From contig CATJSX010000091.1 in the NCBI GenBank assembly GCA_949743265.1, positions 1-57,506 of the forward strand: DNA of 57,506 nt, in the 5' to 3' direction. A model generated the notes under the pieces. It was not told the DNA's origin. It made no database searches and saw only the letters and a list, made by a program, of their open reading frames with translations. Shown here one piece after another: positions 17,419-28,718 of this stretch. The first letter of the stretch is position 1. Every line of letters starts with the position of its first letter. The position numbers and the translations under genes were made by a program. Origin of the DNA: an uncultured Peptococcaceae bacterium. GTDB taxonomy: Bacteria > Bacillota > Peptococcia > Peptococcales > Peptococcaceae.

Positions 17419-18237
17419 TTGGTGTTAAATGAAATTGCTTTTGAAGCAGGTTCTTTGGAAACAATGATCGAAAGACTTTATAAAACAATGAACGCTATAG
17501 ATAAACAGTGGTCAGAAAAAGTTGAACCTGCATCACAAAAACAAATCCATGCACTGGAAGAAATATCTGGCTTAAAACGACATGGAAAAAGTATCCCATA
17601 CGCTTACTTACTGTTTTTAGAGGAGATGGGACAAAACGACAATGGATTATTGGAGCAGGAATGGGATGGGGATACAGAAGTCAATATTGACAGCATATTA
17701 AGGGATTATCTCCGTTACATAGATAACTTTGATATTGATATCAATGAATATATGCTGTTTTCTACACATTGGTCAGAAAGTGTGTTGTTTTTGAAACTGA
17801 CAGAAGGAGAAAATCCACCTGTCCATAAATTTGATGGACAATTGTTCTCAAGTTCTTTTGAAAACTACTTGTTTCAAATGGCATTCCGGAAAATGCAAGA
17901 TACGCAGTATTTATATCAAATTGAATTTGCGGCTTCCCCCAAAAAATTTCGTGAGATTTTATTTGAAAAGTCAGTACAAGGTATTCAATGGACAACGCAG
18001 ATGGAATTGATAGAGCATTTATTGGAGCCATATCAATTACAAAAGACATGGTTTAGTGATGAAATACATTTCTATGGCATTTCATCGGAATATATTATAC
18101 ATGTAGATTTGAGTTGGGCGCTTAATATTACAGTTTCCAGTGATGATTATCGCGTTCTTCAAAAAATGGACAAAAGTCTGGCTCATTTGTTTGGAATCCA
18201 GTCAAAACGTTATGAGGAACTTAACAAAGCGCAATAA
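17419..18237 (+). CDS. SMI1/KNR4 (SUKH) family protein, possible orphan immunity protein
   Basis: The 272-residue product carries a SUKH-like domain (about residues 30-150): helix and signature GLKRHGKSIPYAYLLFLEEMG, then acidic strands. SUKH proteins commonly neutralise polymorphic or contact-dependent toxins. The start is TTG 17419 (GTG 17422 is an alternative), 8 bases after AAAGGGAG. No toxin gene, PAAR, VgrG or LXG gene is adjacent; the neighbours are a DNA glycosylase and guaB. It may be an orphan immunity gene protecting against toxins of competing bacteria, or may have another role. The C-terminal half (175-272) is a further alpha/beta part that I cannot assign. Confidence 0.75.
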   Translation: MVLNEIAFEAGSLETMIERLYKTMNAIDKQWSEKVEPASQKQIHALEEISGLKRHGKSIPYAYLLFLEEMGQNDNGLLEQEWDGDTEVNIDSILRDYLRYIDNFDIDINEYMLFSTHWSESVLFLKLTEGENPPVHKFDGQLFSSSFENYLFQMAFRKMQDTQYLYQIEFAASPKKFREILFEKSVQGIQWTTQMELIEHLLEPYQLQKTWFSDEIHFYGISSEYIIHVDLSWALNITVSSDDYRVLQKMDKSLAHLFGIQSKRYEELNKAQ

Positions 18238-18399
18238 AGACATTCCTATAAATTCTGTAATCGTATAGTTTTATATATCAGAAACGTTTTCTAAAAATGG
18301 AGTTTTGCATTTTAACACGCCTAAAACAGAATTCTTAAAACGTATTTATGTTGAATTTAACCTTAAACTTTGATGCCATAAGCAATCTGCAAAAAATAG

Positions 18400-18428
18400 T
18401 TGCATTTCTTCACGCTGACCGATATAAT
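18400..18428 (+). promoter_or_regulatory. sigma-A promoter of guaB
   Basis: TTGCAT (18400-18405), 17 bases, TATAAT (18423-18428), 60 bases before the start codon. Confidence 0.75.
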
Positions 18429-18487
18429 ATTTAGTTAATTACAACGTATTGAAGCTAATCAAATCTATCGAAGGAGTGGTATAAACA

Positions 18488-20005
18488 ATGGCTTATTTTT
18501 ATGATGAACCGTCGCATACTTTTAATGAATATTTACTAGTTCCCGGATATTCGTCTTCAGAATGTACACCCACCAATGTCAGTTTGCAAACCCCTGTAGT
18601 GAAATTTAAAAAAGGACAAGAAGATTGTCCGCTAACCATGAATATTCCTTTGGTATCAGCTATTATGCAATCCGTATCTGATGATAACATGGCCATCGCC
18701 TTAGCTAAAGAAGGCGGCATTTCTTTTATTTACGGATCTCAGTCTATCGAAAATGAAGCCGCTATGGTTCGCCGAGTCAAAAAGCATAAAGCAGGCTACG
18801 TTACTAGCGATTCTAATATTCGTCCCGATCAAACCCTTGCAGACGTCTTAACGTTAAAAGAAAAAACCGGTCACTCAACTGCCGCTGTTACAGCAGACGG
18901 TACTGCCAATGGCAAATTGCTGGGCATTGTCACCGGTCGTGACTATCGCATTAGCCGCACACCTTTGGATACGCCGGTCAGCCAGTTTATGACTCCTTTT
19001 GAACAGTTGATTTATGCTAAAGAAGGTACCAGTTTGAAAGAAGCCAATGATATTATTTGGGATCACAAATTAAATGCTTTGCCAATTATTGACGATCATC
19101 AAAATCTATTGTTTTTCGTTTTTAGAAAAGATTATGATTCACGCAAAGAAAATCCCAATGAATTGCTTGACGAAAATAAACGCTATATTGTCGGCGCAGG
19201 TATCAATACTCGCGACTACGAAGAACGGGTGCCGGCTTTAGTTGAAGCAGGAGCTGACGTTCTCTGTATTGATTCTTCAGAAGGGTTTTCCGAGTGGCAG
19301 AAGCGAACTATTGATTTTATTCGTCATAAATATGGCGATTCTGTCAAAGTTGGCGCAGGCAATATTGTAGACCGTGACGGCTTTCGCTTTTTAGCGGAAG
19401 CAGGCGCTGATTTTATCAAAATCGGCATTGGCGGCGGCTCTATTTGCATCACTCGTGAACAAAAAGGTATTGGACGCGGACAAGCTACAGCCGTAATCGA
19501 AGTCGCTAAAGCCCGCGACGAATATTTCGCCGAAACTGGCGTTTATATTCCAATTTGTTCTGATGGTGGTATTGTGCTTGATTATCATATGACATTAGCT
19601 TTAGCAATGGGTGCTGATTTTATCATGTTGGGACGTTATTTTGCTCGTTTTGACGAAAGTCCTACCAATAAAGTCAATATTGGCGGCAATTACATGAAAG
19701 AATATTGGGGAGAAGGCTCCAGTCGCGCACGTAATTGGCAACGCTACGATCTAGGCGGCGCTGGTAAATTGTCGTTTGAAGAAGGCGTGGATTCTTATGT
19801 ACCTTATGCGGGCAGTTTGAAAGATAATGTTCAAGCCTCGTTAAGCAAAGTCAAATCGACCATATGCAACTGTGGCGCTTTATCGATTCCAGAATTGCAG
19901 CAAAAAGCTAAAATTACATTGGTTTCCGCTACCAGCATTATCGAAGGCGGTGCTCATGACGTATTATTGAAAGACAGCAATATGACAACCAGCAATAAAA
20001 TTTGA
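18488..20005 (+). CDS. guaB: IMP dehydrogenase
   Basis: It oxidises IMP to XMP with NAD+, the committed step of guanine nucleotide synthesis. The 505-residue barrel has two CBS domains inserted at about residues 95-215. The catalytic Cys lies in [11 protein letters not shown], followed by the flap GIGRGQ. The form GSICITRE rather than GSICTTR and the conserved [11 protein letters not shown] region place it in a distinct IMPDH subgroup often found in anaerobic Bacillota. AAGGAGTGG precedes the ATG. It is a single-gene unit between its promoter and the terminator at 20031. Confidence 0.94.
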   Translation: MAYFYDEPSHTFNEYLLVPGYSSSECTPTNVSLQTPVVKFKKGQEDCPLTMNIPLVSAIMQSVSDDNMAIALAKEGGISFIYGSQSIENEAAMVRRVKKHKAGYVTSDSNIRPDQTLADVLTLKEKTGHSTAAVTADGTANGKLLGIVTGRDYRISRTPLDTPVSQFMTPFEQLIYAKEGTSLKEANDIIWDHKLNALPIIDDHQNLLFFVFRKDYDSRKENPNELLDENKRYIVGAGINTRDYEERVPALVEAGADVLCIDSSEGFSEWQKRTIDFIRHKYGDSVKVGAGNIVDRDGFRFLAEAGADFIKIGIGGGSICITREQKGIGRGQATAVIEVAKARDEYFAETGVYIPICSDGGIVLDYHMTLALAMGADFIMLGRYFARFDESPTNKVNIGGNYMKEYWGEGSSRARNWQRYDLGGAGKLSFEEGVDSYVPYAGSLKDNVQASLSKVKSTICNCGALSIPELQQKAKITLVSATSIIEGGAHDVLLKDSNMTTSNKI

Positions 20006-20030
20006 ATAAATTTTTATAATAGTTTTTTTG

Positions 20031-20061
20031 AAACAGCCAGTGATTTTTTCACTGGCTGTTT
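20031..20061 (+). terminator. intrinsic terminator of guaB
   Basis: AAACAGCCAGTG (20031-20042) pairs with 20050-20061 over a T6 loop. Confidence 0.8.
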
Positions 20062-20195
20062 CGTCGTTCGACAAATTAAAGTCCCCTTTATAACTGTTTA
20101 TATAAGTGATATGTTTTTAGAATAATTTATGATATTAGTTAACGATGTGACGCTAAATATGTATTTTAGAAATGATTTTGAAATGCATGCTCATA

Positions 20196-20250
20196 AAAAG
20201 AGTCGTTTTAACCGAAAGTTTTTTTCGCCAAAACGACTCTTTTATTTTTT
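20196..20250 (-). terminator. terminator of the glycolytic operon (after eno)
   Basis: A 14-bp perfect stem (20196-20209 with 20230-20243), 20-nt loop, with T/A-rich ends; it lies directly downstream of eno on the minus strand. Confidence 0.85.
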
Positions 20251-20259
20251 GCTTATTGA

Positions 20260-21573
<1,314 letters not shown>

Positions 21574-21583
21574 TTACATTAGT

Positions 21584-23098
21584 TTATTGGTCAATTAAAC
21601 TATCGCCCGTCATTTCGGCGGGCTTGTCGATAGTGAGCATTGCTAAAATCGTTGGCGCGACATCTTGCAAAGCGCCGTCATGAACACACGATACGCTATC
21701 GTCAACAATAATGAACGGAACATAATTATTGGTATGCGCTGTGTGCGGCGTATTGCTTTTTGAATCAAACATTTTTTCAGCGTTGCCATGATCAGAAGTA
21801 ATCAGCAGAGCACCGTTCTTGGTCAGCACACGACTGACGATTTGTTCCACCGCCTCATCAACCGCTTCAACTGCTTGTACAGCAGCTGCCATTACGCCAG
21901 TATGTCCAACCATATCAGTATTAGCATAATTGACTAAAATAAAATCATAGCGCTCGCTGTCAATAGCGTCTAAAAGTCGTTGAGTGACTTCCGGCGCACT
22001 CATTTTGGGCTGAAGATCATACGTTGCTACTTTAGGCGACGGAACTAAAATACGGTCTTCTAACGCATTGGGTTCTTCAATCCCACCATTAAAGAAAAAC
22101 GTGACATGAGCGTATTTTTCTGTTTCAGCAATACGTAGCTGTTGCAAATGACGATGACTGAGCACTTGACCTAAAGTGTTCTCAATAATCAACGGCGGAT
22201 AAGCGATTCTGGCATCAATGCCTTCATAATATTGAGTCATTGCACAAAAATCGACAGTCATTGGTTTGGTTGAAATAGGAACGGTTTCTCTTTGTACAAA
22301 ACAACGACTAATTTCTCGCGCTCTGTCGGCACGAAAATTGCAGAAAATAACGCCGTCGCCATCATCAATGGTTGCTATTGGCTGTTCATTTTGGTCTGTT
22401 ATTACCGTTGGCAAAATAAATTCATCAGTTTCAGTGCTTTGAACGATTCCTTCTAAAGCGCAACCAGCTTTTTCGCCGACACCAAAAACCATAGCTTGAT
22501 AGGCTTTTTCTACTCGTTCCCAACGTTGATCGCGATCCATAGCGTAATAACGACCGCAAATTGTAGCGAATTGACCACAACCAATAGTTTTCAGTTCCGT
22601 TTCCACTGTTTGAATAAATCCTGCCGCTGTCTGCGGTCCAACATCGCGACCATCCAAAAAACCATGAAGATAAACTTGAGTCATGCCAGAAGCACTTGCC
22701 ATTTTGACCAGCGCCAACATATGATCCATATGACTATGTACGCCGCCGGGAGAAACTAAACCTAATAAATGCAGTTTTTTATTATAGCGTAAACAATTGT
22801 CAATAACTGTACGAAAAGCTTCATTTTGCGCAAATGTGCCGTCTTTAATTGCTTTATTGATTTTCGTCAAATCTTGATCAATGATTCGTCCCGCTCCTAA
22901 AGTCAAATGTCCAACTTCCGAATTGCCTTGCTGATTATCTGGCAAGCCCACTTCTGCACCAAAACAGGTCAACTTGCCATGAGGATATTTCTGCCAAAGA
23001 GCGTTCATGCAAGGGGTTTGAGCGGTAAGGATAGCATTATGTTCTGCTTCACCGATTCCCCAACCGTCTAAGACCATTAAAACCACCGGTTTTTTCAT
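21584..23098 (-). CDS. gpmI: 2,3-bisphosphoglycerate-independent phosphoglycerate mutase
   Basis: It interconverts 3- and 2-phosphoglycerate using Mn2+. The 504-residue protein has the family's metal site LDGWGIG at the N-terminus, the phosphorylated Ser in GNSEVGH and TSDHGNAEKMF near the end. Its ATG overlaps the tpiA stop codon as ATGA, so translation is coupled. Mn2+ dependence and strong pH sensitivity in spore formers are known of the family. Confidence 0.97.
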   Translation of the reverse strand: MKKPVVLMVLDGWGIGEAEHNAILTAQTPCMNALWQKYPHGKLTCFGAEVGLPDNQQGNSEVGHLTLGAGRIIDQDLTKINKAIKDGTFAQNEAFRTVIDNCLRYNKKLHLLGLVSPGGVHSHMDHMLALVKMASASGMTQVYLHGFLDGRDVGPQTAAGFIQTVETELKTIGCGQFATICGRYYAMDRDQRWERVEKAYQAMVFGVGEKAGCALEGIVQSTETDEFILPTVITDQNEQPIATIDDGDGVIFCNFRADRAREISRCFVQRETVPISTKPMTVDFCAMTQYYEGIDARIAYPPLIIENTLGQVLSHRHLQQLRIAETEKYAHVTFFFNGGIEEPNALEDRILVPSPKVATYDLQPKMSAPEVTQRLLDAIDSERYDFILVNYANTDMVGHTGVMAAAVQAVEAVDEAVEQIVSRVLTKNGALLITSDHGNAEKMFDSKSNTPHTAHTNNYVPFIIVDDSVSCVHDGALQDVAPTILAMLTIDKPAEMTGDSLIDQ

Positions 23099-23850
23099 GT
23101 AATCGCTCCTTTTAATAATTGGGCAAAACTTTCTGCTGCCAAAGATGCACCGCCAACCAAAGCACCGTCAATATCTTGTTGCGCCAAAAGCTCCGCAATA
23201 TTTTCGGGTTTAACGCTACCGCCATAAAGAACGCGCATAGTCATTGCCGCTGTATGATCGTATCGTTCCTTGACGAAAGTACGAATAGCGCCAATCATGG
23301 CTTGAGCGTCGGCAGCCGTAGCAGTTTTACCGCTGCCTATAGCCCAAATCGGTTCATAAGCGACTATCAATCGACCAATTTGTTCGTTTGACAAATTGTC
23401 AACAGCGTGAGCAAATTGTGCTAAACAAACGGTTTCAGAAATATTCTGTTCCCGTTGGGCTAATGTTTCGCCAAGACAGAGAACTGGCTGCAACTGATGC
23501 TCATAAGCCCATAATAATTTGCGCTGAATGAGTTCATCGTCTTCGCCAAAAAGCATTCGACGCTCTGAATGACCAATTAAAACCAACTGCACGCCTACGT
23601 CTTTAAGCATTTTAACGGAAATTTCCCCTGTAAAAGCGCCTTCTTCTTGTGGATAAAAATTTTGTGCGCCCAGCAAAATATCAGTATCTGCTAAACTTTC
23701 TCGCAGCGTATCTAGTAAAGTATATGGTGCGCATATAGCTGTTTCAGGAATGTTGCCGTTCGTTAACGTTTTTAATTGATGGCAAAACTCTTGCGCTTCA
23801 GCTTTTGTTTTATACATTTTCCAATTTGCAATGATAATTGGTTTGCGCAA
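23095..23850 (-). CDS. tpiA: triosephosphate isomerase
   Basis: It interconverts dihydroxyacetone phosphate and glyceraldehyde-3-phosphate. Motifs are ANWKMYKT (substrate Lys), GHSERR (catalytic His), AYEPIWAIG (catalytic Glu) and LYGGSV. I chose a TTG start at 23850, six bases after GAGGGA, giving the usual 251 residues; the open frame goes on upstream into pgk. It starts 22 bases after pgk and ends overlapping gpmI by four bases. Confidence 0.96.
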   Translation of the reverse strand: MRKPIIIANWKMYKTKAEAQEFCHQLKTLTNGNIPETAICAPYTLLDTLRESLADTDILLGAQNFYPQEEGAFTGEISVKMLKDVGVQLVLIGHSERRMLFGEDDELIQRKLLWAYEHQLQPVLCLGETLAQREQNISETVCLAQFAHAVDNLSNEQIGRLIVAYEPIWAIGSGKTATAADAQAMIGAIRTFVKERYDHTAAMTMRVLYGGSVKPENIAELLAQQDIDGALVGGASLAAESFAQLLKGAIT

Positions 23851-23872
23851 GCCCAATCCCTCTCTTTCTTCA

Positions 23873-25060
23873 TTATCGATCCAATAACACTTGTACGCCC
23901 GGCAGCCGCTTACCCTCCAAAAATTCCAGCGAAGCGCCGCCGCCAGTCGAAATATGGCTGACAGCATTTTCTAAATGGGCTTTTTTAACAGCCGCTACCG
24001 AATCACCGCCGCCGATGATCGAATTAGCCGTTGTATCAGCAATGGCTTGTGCTAAACGATTGGTTCCTTGAGCAAAGGCTTCAACTTCAAAAACGCCCAT
24101 AGGTCCATTCCAAATAATAGTTTTGGCATTTTTAATGGCGTCGATATATAATTTGCTGGTTTCCGGACCGATATCCAACGCCATTTTATCTGCGCCGACA
24201 TGATCTATTACACAAACAGACGCCGTTTGCGGTAAGTCGATTCCATCGGCGACTACCAAATCTATAGGTAGCAACAATTGTTTGCCTTGCGTTTCTGCTT
24301 GTTCAAGCAGTTCGGCAGCAAGCGAAATTTTATCGTTTTCCACTAAAGATTTGCCCATCGCAATACCTTTAGCCGCCAAAAACGTATTAGCCATGCCGCC
24401 GCCAATAATTAACGTATCAACGCGAGTAAGCAGATTTTTGATAATCTCAATTTTATCCGAAACTTTGGCACCGCCGATAATAGCGACGAAAGGTCGATCT
24501 GGTCGCTCTAAAGCACTACCCAGAACTGAAATTTCTTTTTTCATCAGATATCCCGCTACTGCCGGTAAATAATGAGCAACCCCTTCAGTAGAAGCATGGG
24601 CTCGATGAGCTGTGCCGAAAGCATCATTCACATAAATATCGCCAAGTCGAGCCAATTTGGCAGCAAACTGCTCATCATTTTTTTCTTCTTCCGGATAGAA
24701 ACGCACATTTTCCAACAGCAGAACATCGCCTTCTTTTAAATTATTAACTGCTGCTTCTACTTCTTCACCAATGACATCATCGGTTTTTTGTACGTTTTGC
24801 CCAAGCAGCTCGCTCAACCGTTCGGCAACACGATTCAACCGCAAATCTTCTTTAAATTCTCCTTTAGGACGTCCCAAATGACTCATTAAAATCACTTTGG
24901 CGTTTTGTGCCAATAAGTATTGAATACTAGGCAAAGTCGCTTTAATACGAGTATCGTCGGTAATCTCACCCGTCGTCTTATCAATGGGCACATTAAAATC
25001 AACGCGCACCAACACTCGCTTGCCTTTTACACTGATATCTTCCAAAGTTTTCTTTCCCAT
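23873..25060 (-). CDS. pgk: phosphoglycerate kinase
   Basis: It makes ATP and 3-phosphoglycerate from 1,3-bisphosphoglycerate. The 395-residue protein starts MGKKTLEDI at 25060, behind GGAGGGATAGT; the ATGs further upstream are not used. Motifs are [29 protein letters not shown] and the nucleotide loop IGGGDSVAA. It is first in the glycolytic cluster and has its own promoter. The gap gene that normally precedes it is absent here. Confidence 0.97.
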   Translation of the reverse strand: MGKKTLEDISVKGKRVLVRVDFNVPIDKTTGEITDDTRIKATLPSIQYLLAQNAKVILMSHLGRPKGEFKEDLRLNRVAERLSELLGQNVQKTDDVIGEEVEAAVNNLKEGDVLLLENVRFYPEEEKNDEQFAAKLARLGDIYVNDAFGTAHRAHASTEGVAHYLPAVAGYLMKKEISVLGSALERPDRPFVAIIGGAKVSDKIEIIKNLLTRVDTLIIGGGMANTFLAAKGIAMGKSLVENDKISLAAELLEQAETQGKQLLLPIDLVVADGIDLPQTASVCVIDHVGADKMALDIGPETSKLYIDAIKNAKTIIWNGPMGVFEVEAFAQGTNRLAQAIADTTANSIIGGGDSVAAVKKAHLENAVSHISTGGGASLEFLEGKRLPGVQVLLDR

Positions 25061-25115
25061 ACTATCCCTCCGCTCATGATTCTTTATTGTCATCAATCGA
25101 CTTTATATGCTCTCT

Positions 25116-25144
25116 ATTATAAGCGTTCTTCGCTCAATTTGCCA
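25116..25144 (-). promoter_or_regulatory. promoter of pgk-tpiA-gpmI-eno
   Basis: On the minus strand, TGGCAA (25144-25139), 17 bases and a perfect TATAAT (25121-25116), about 55 bases before the pgk start. The -35 is weak, so an activator is possible. Confidence 0.55.
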
Positions 25145-25252
25145 GCAAAAAAACGTCAAAAATCATCAATAAGTCAATTTTTTAAAGTTATTGGCGGATT
25201 ATTAAAGACATTTTGACCAATTTATGCTGACTTATTGCTAATTATTTGTCTC

Positions 25253-25537
25253 TCAAGAATTGGAAGGGACGATTTTGCCCGAAAGATCATAATAGTAAAT
25301 AACGGCTTCGTTGGGCGCGTCACGAAAATAAACTTTTACATAATAACGCCTGCTCTCACCGCGCCAATCGTAACAGCCTTCTATAGCTGAAATTTGCTCA
25401 TCATGGATACCGTTAGCCGCTAAATAATCTTTGGTATCATTTTTAATTTGCTCTATTGCCCATGGCGCGCCGCCGAAAACCAGTAGACAAAGCGCAATAA
25501 TGAGCAGTATGGACAAAACTGTAAATAATTTACGCAT
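25253..25537 (-). CDS. DUF3139-family small membrane-anchored protein
   Basis: A 94-residue protein with one N-terminal helix (residues 5-25) and an exported C-terminal part (YLAANGIHDEQISAIEGCYDW, then a Tyr-rich beta part: VKVYFRDAPNE, IYYYDLSG). This fits DUF3139, whose function is unknown. It is two bases downstream of whiA, so probably cotranscribed with rapZ-yvcK-whiA, and lies where cggR/gap would be in related genomes. Confidence 0.75.
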   Translation of the reverse strand: MRKLFTVLSILLIIALCLLVFGGAPWAIEQIKNDTKDYLAANGIHDEQISAIEGCYDWRGESRRYYVKVYFRDAPNEAVIYYYDLSGKIVPSNS

Positions 25538-25539
25538 GG

Positions 25540-26487
25540 TTATTCTTTTCCTTTTTTACGAAGTGATTCCGCTATTTCTTCTAAACGACGCATACGATGA
25601 TTCATGCCTGATTTGCCAATAGGCGGATCCATTAAAGCGCCTAACTCTTTTAAACTAACTTCCGGATTTTCTAAACGCGCCTCAACCACTGCTCTTAGCG
25701 GCGGCGCTAAATGTTCCACCCCTATTTTTTCGGCAATTAGCTGGATATTGTCAATTTGACGTAAGGCAGCGTCAATGGTTTTATTCATATTGGCCGTTTC
25801 GCAGTTGACCAAACGATTGACTTGGTTGCGCATATCTTTTTGAATACGAATATTTTCCAAATCCAACAAAGCGCGATGAGCACCGATTATGTTTAAAAAA
25901 TTGATAATCTGTTCGCTCTCTTTTAAGTAAACCACCAAATTATGCTTGCGGCTGCTGACTTTGGGCTGCAATTCAAAATGACGCATTAGTGACATCAGTG
26001 ATTCGGCGTATTCTTCGCTATTAGTGACAATTTCCAAATGGTAGCTGTTTTCTGGATCGCTAAGCGAGCCAGCGCCTAAAAAAATTCCTCGTAAATAGCT
26101 GCGTTGGCAACAACTATTTTTGATAATACGTGGATTGATATCAGGATTATACATTAAGCCGTCTTTCATCAATCCCAAAACGCTTAAAACTTCATAAATT
26201 TTGCGCTGTGCCGGTATGCGGACGATGTAAATATTATTTTTTTTCAGCCGATTACGCCGCTGAACAGTAATTTCTGTTTCTACTTGAAATAATTTTTTCA
26301 GACTTTTGTAAGCCATGCGCGCTACCGCTGCATTTTCTGTTACCAATTCCAAATTTACTTTTTTGCCGCTGCCGATAAGAATCGTACCGTCCATGCGCAC
26401 TAAGCCGGCCAAAACGGCGATTTGGCAACAACGACTGGGCGATTCGATCCGCGCTAATTCATTTTTGATCATATTGGAAAAAGACAT
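25540..26487 (-). CDS. whiA: DNA-binding protein WhiA
   Basis: A 315-residue WhiA with a degenerate homing-endonuclease-like N-terminal part (residues about 10-210) and a C-terminal helix-turn-helix (LKELGALMDPPIGKSGMNHRMRRLEEIAE in outline). In Bacillota WhiA influences chromosome segregation, division and metabolism; in actinomycetes it is a sporulation regulator. It belongs to the almost universal rapZ-yvcK-whiA order. Confidence 0.95.
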   Translation of the reverse strand: MSFSNMIKNELARIESPSRCCQIAVLAGLVRMDGTILIGSGKKVNLELVTENAAVARMAYKSLKKLFQVETEITVQRRNRLKKNNIYIVRIPAQRKIYEVLSVLGLMKDGLMYNPDINPRIIKNSCCQRSYLRGIFLGAGSLSDPENSYHLEIVTNSEEYAESLMSLMRHFELQPKVSSRKHNLVVYLKESEQIINFLNIIGAHRALLDLENIRIQKDMRNQVNRLVNCETANMNKTIDAALRQIDNIQLIAEKIGVEHLAPPLRAVVEARLENPEVSLKELGALMDPPIGKSGMNHRMRRLEEIAESLRKKGKE

Positions 26488-26503
26488 CGACCATCGCCTC
26501 CTA

Positions 26504-27856
26504 TTATCGCGCCTTCAATTTTTTGCGATCCCAAAAACTTTTGAGCCAACCTCGCCGCACACGAAAACTACTGTCACGATAGAGCGTTTCCATAATAGCG
26601 CTAGCCAACTTCTGACCATCGTGATGAAGCAGTGTATCATGGTTGAGCAAAGGCTTGGCAACCACTTTTACGCCCATATTTTCTAATATTTCCATATCGT
26701 AACGTACCGGCATGGCACCTTCTTCAGAATAACGTGCCAGAACACTGCTATCCAAACTTAATTGATCGTTAATAACAATATAATCAACCACTTCGCTGTT
26801 GCTATGTTTAAATAAACTGTGCAAATGGTCTTCCGCAGTATAATTATCTGTTTCTCCTCGCTGTGTCATTACATTGCAGACATAAAATTTAACAGCGTGA
26901 CTTTCTGTCAAATGTTCTACAATACCTGTAACCAACAAATTAGGAATAACACTAGAAAATAAGCTGCCCGGACCTAAAATAATGGCATCAGCTTCATCAA
27001 TAGCCGTCAAGGCATCGGTCAAGGCAGTTGCTTGCGGACAAATACTCAATCGTTCAATAGGCAGCCACGCTTCATTGATATTGCTTTCACCAATAATTTC
27101 TTTACCGTCGCTAAGCACTGCTTTTAACGTCAGCGGTTTATCAGCCACCGGCAGCACGCGCCCGCGAATATGTAGAACATGGTCAATATCAGCAACAGCA
27201 TCTTGAAAACTTCCCTTCAAATTGCTCATGGCTACCAAAAGTAAATTTCCCAAACTATGACCGTCTAATTCAACGCCTTGATCAAAACGATAGCTAAAAA
27301 GTCGCTCCATCATATCTTCACGATCAGCCAACGCAACGATGCAGTTGCGAATGTCACCTACTGGCACTACGCCGAACTGTTCCCGCAAACGACCCGAACT
27401 GCCGCCGTCATCAGCTACGGAAACAATAGCCGTAATATTGCTGGAGTATTCTTTTAAGCCTCGCAATAATACCGATAAACCCGTGCCACCGCCAAGTACG
27501 ACGATATTGGGTCCTTGCTGCAATTCTTTCGCTTGATAATATTCTTGCGAATGGAAATCAGCGCAAGATAAATATTGGTTCAATACAGCTTGAATCCCCA
27601 AAACGATTAGAACAATTCCTGCCAATAAACACAAAATACCTTGTTCAAAGGTCAGATTGGGCAAAGCAATTTCCAGCCAATTTACTAAATTGATGGCAGC
27701 ATGGCGGGTATATTGATTATTAACCATGCTCCATAATCCCAAAACAACGACGCACAGCCCCAAAGCGACCAGCAAAAACCAGCGTTTAATGCCTAAACCC
27801 GGATAAAGCCATTTGATATAATCTCGCTTTTTGATTTTACTCACCTTTTCTATCAT
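26504..27856 (-). CDS. yvcK: YvcK-type gluconeogenesis factor with membrane anchor
   Basis: A CofD-like UDP-sugar binding protein that links carbon source to cell shape and peptidoglycan synthesis. The core begins with VVLGGGTGLSVLL (residues 119-131) and DDGGSSGRLR (149-158). Before it are about 110 extra residues with two membrane helices (26-44 and 74-92), so the protein is membrane-tethered, unlike the 317-residue soluble YvcK of Bacillus. rapZ ends 10 bases upstream and whiA starts 16 bases downstream. Confidence 0.93.
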   Translation of the reverse strand: MIEKVSKIKKRDYIKWLYPGLGIKRWFLLVALGLCVVVLGLWSMVNNQYTRHAAINLVNWLEIALPNLTFEQGILCLLAGIVLIVLGIQAVLNQYLSCADFHSQEYYQAKELQQGPNIVVLGGGTGLSVLLRGLKEYSSNITAIVSVADDGGSSGRLREQFGVVPVGDIRNCIVALADREDMMERLFSYRFDQGVELDGHSLGNLLLVAMSNLKGSFQDAVADIDHVLHIRGRVLPVADKPLTLKAVLSDGKEIIGESNINEAWLPIERLSICPQATALTDALTAIDEADAIILGPGSLFSSVIPNLLVTGIVEHLTESHAVKFYVCNVMTQRGETDNYTAEDHLHSLFKHSNSEVVDYIVINDQLSLDSSVLARYSEEGAMPVRYDMEILENMGVKVVAKPLLNHDTLLHHDGQKLASAIMETLYRDSSFRVRRGWLKSFWDRKKLKAR

Positions 27857-27866
27857 CTATTGCCAA

Positions 27867-28718
27867 CTAACTATCCCGATGACGTACGCTGACTTTATAG
27901 CCGGCGTCCGCTAATATTTGTCCCAATTTGATGGCCAAAGCCACAGAACGATGCTGTCCGCCAGTACAGCCAATACCTAACATCATGTGCGTTTTGCCTT
28001 CTTTAATATAATTTGGCAGCAAAAACAATAATAATCCACTAAAACGTTCTATAAACTCCTGACTTTCCGATGATTGATAAACGTATTCTTGTACTGCCCG
28101 ATCTCTGCCTGTCAGCGGTCTTAATTCAGGCAGATAAAAAGGATTGGGAATGAAACGCACATCCATCAACAGATCAGTGTCCATAGGGATTCCGTGTTTA
28201 TAGCCAAAAGATAAAATCGTCACGTTCATATTGACCGCTTCGTTTCCCCAATCCTGCCGCAATTCTGCTCGTAATTCGGAACTTTTTAAACGTGAAGTGT
28301 CAATAATCTTATTGGCTCGCCCTCGCAAATCGCTTAATTTTTCCCGTTCCAAACGGATTCCTTCACTAATACTGCCGCTGGGACTGAGCGGATGATTGCG
28401 TCGCGTTTCTTTGAACCGACTGATTAAAATATCGTCGGAAGCTTCCAAAAACAAAATTTGATAATCCACAGCCATTGTTTTCAATTGATTCAAACTATCA
28501 TTTAATTCATCCAAAAATAAATCGCCGCGAATATCAATGACCAACGCTACTGAACGAACTTTACCTTCCGATTGTTGGCAAAGCTCCGCAAATTTAGGAA
28601 TTAACGGTGCCGGTAAATTATCTACACAAAAATATCCCATATCTTCAAAAACCTTTACCGCTTGACTTTTGCCGGCACCAGAAAGTCCAGTAATAATTAC
28701 AAAAGATGTATCATCCAT
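27867..28718 (-). CDS. rapZ: RNase adapter / nucleotide-binding protein RapZ (YvcJ)
   Basis: A 283-residue P-loop protein: Walker A GLSGAGKS (residues 9-16) and the C-terminal domain with GIGCTGGQHRSVALA. In E. coli RapZ controls glucosamine-6-phosphate synthase through small RNAs; in Bacillus YvcJ is a GTPase with effects on competence. Start at 28718 is set by GGAGGCAACGCG. It is first of rapZ-yvcK-whiA. Confidence 0.95.
   Translation of the reverse strand: MDDTSFVIITGLSGAGKSQAVKVFEDMGYFCVDNLPAPLIPKFAELCQQSEGKVRSVALVIDIRGDLFLDELNDSLNQLKTMAVDYQILFLEASDDILISRFKETRRNHPLSPSGSISEGIRLEREKLSDLRGRANKIIDTSRLKSSELRAELRQDWGNEAVNMNVTILSFGYKHGIPMDTDLLMDVRFIPNPFYLPELRPLTGRDRAVQEYVYQSSESQEFIERFSGLLLFLLPNYIKEGKTHMMLGIGCTGGQHRSVALAIKLGQILADAGYKVSVRHRDS

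Noticed and set aside
17267-17488. 73-codon minus-strand frame antisense to the SUKH gene start
   Set aside because: Overlaps the real gene's 5' end; no start signal.
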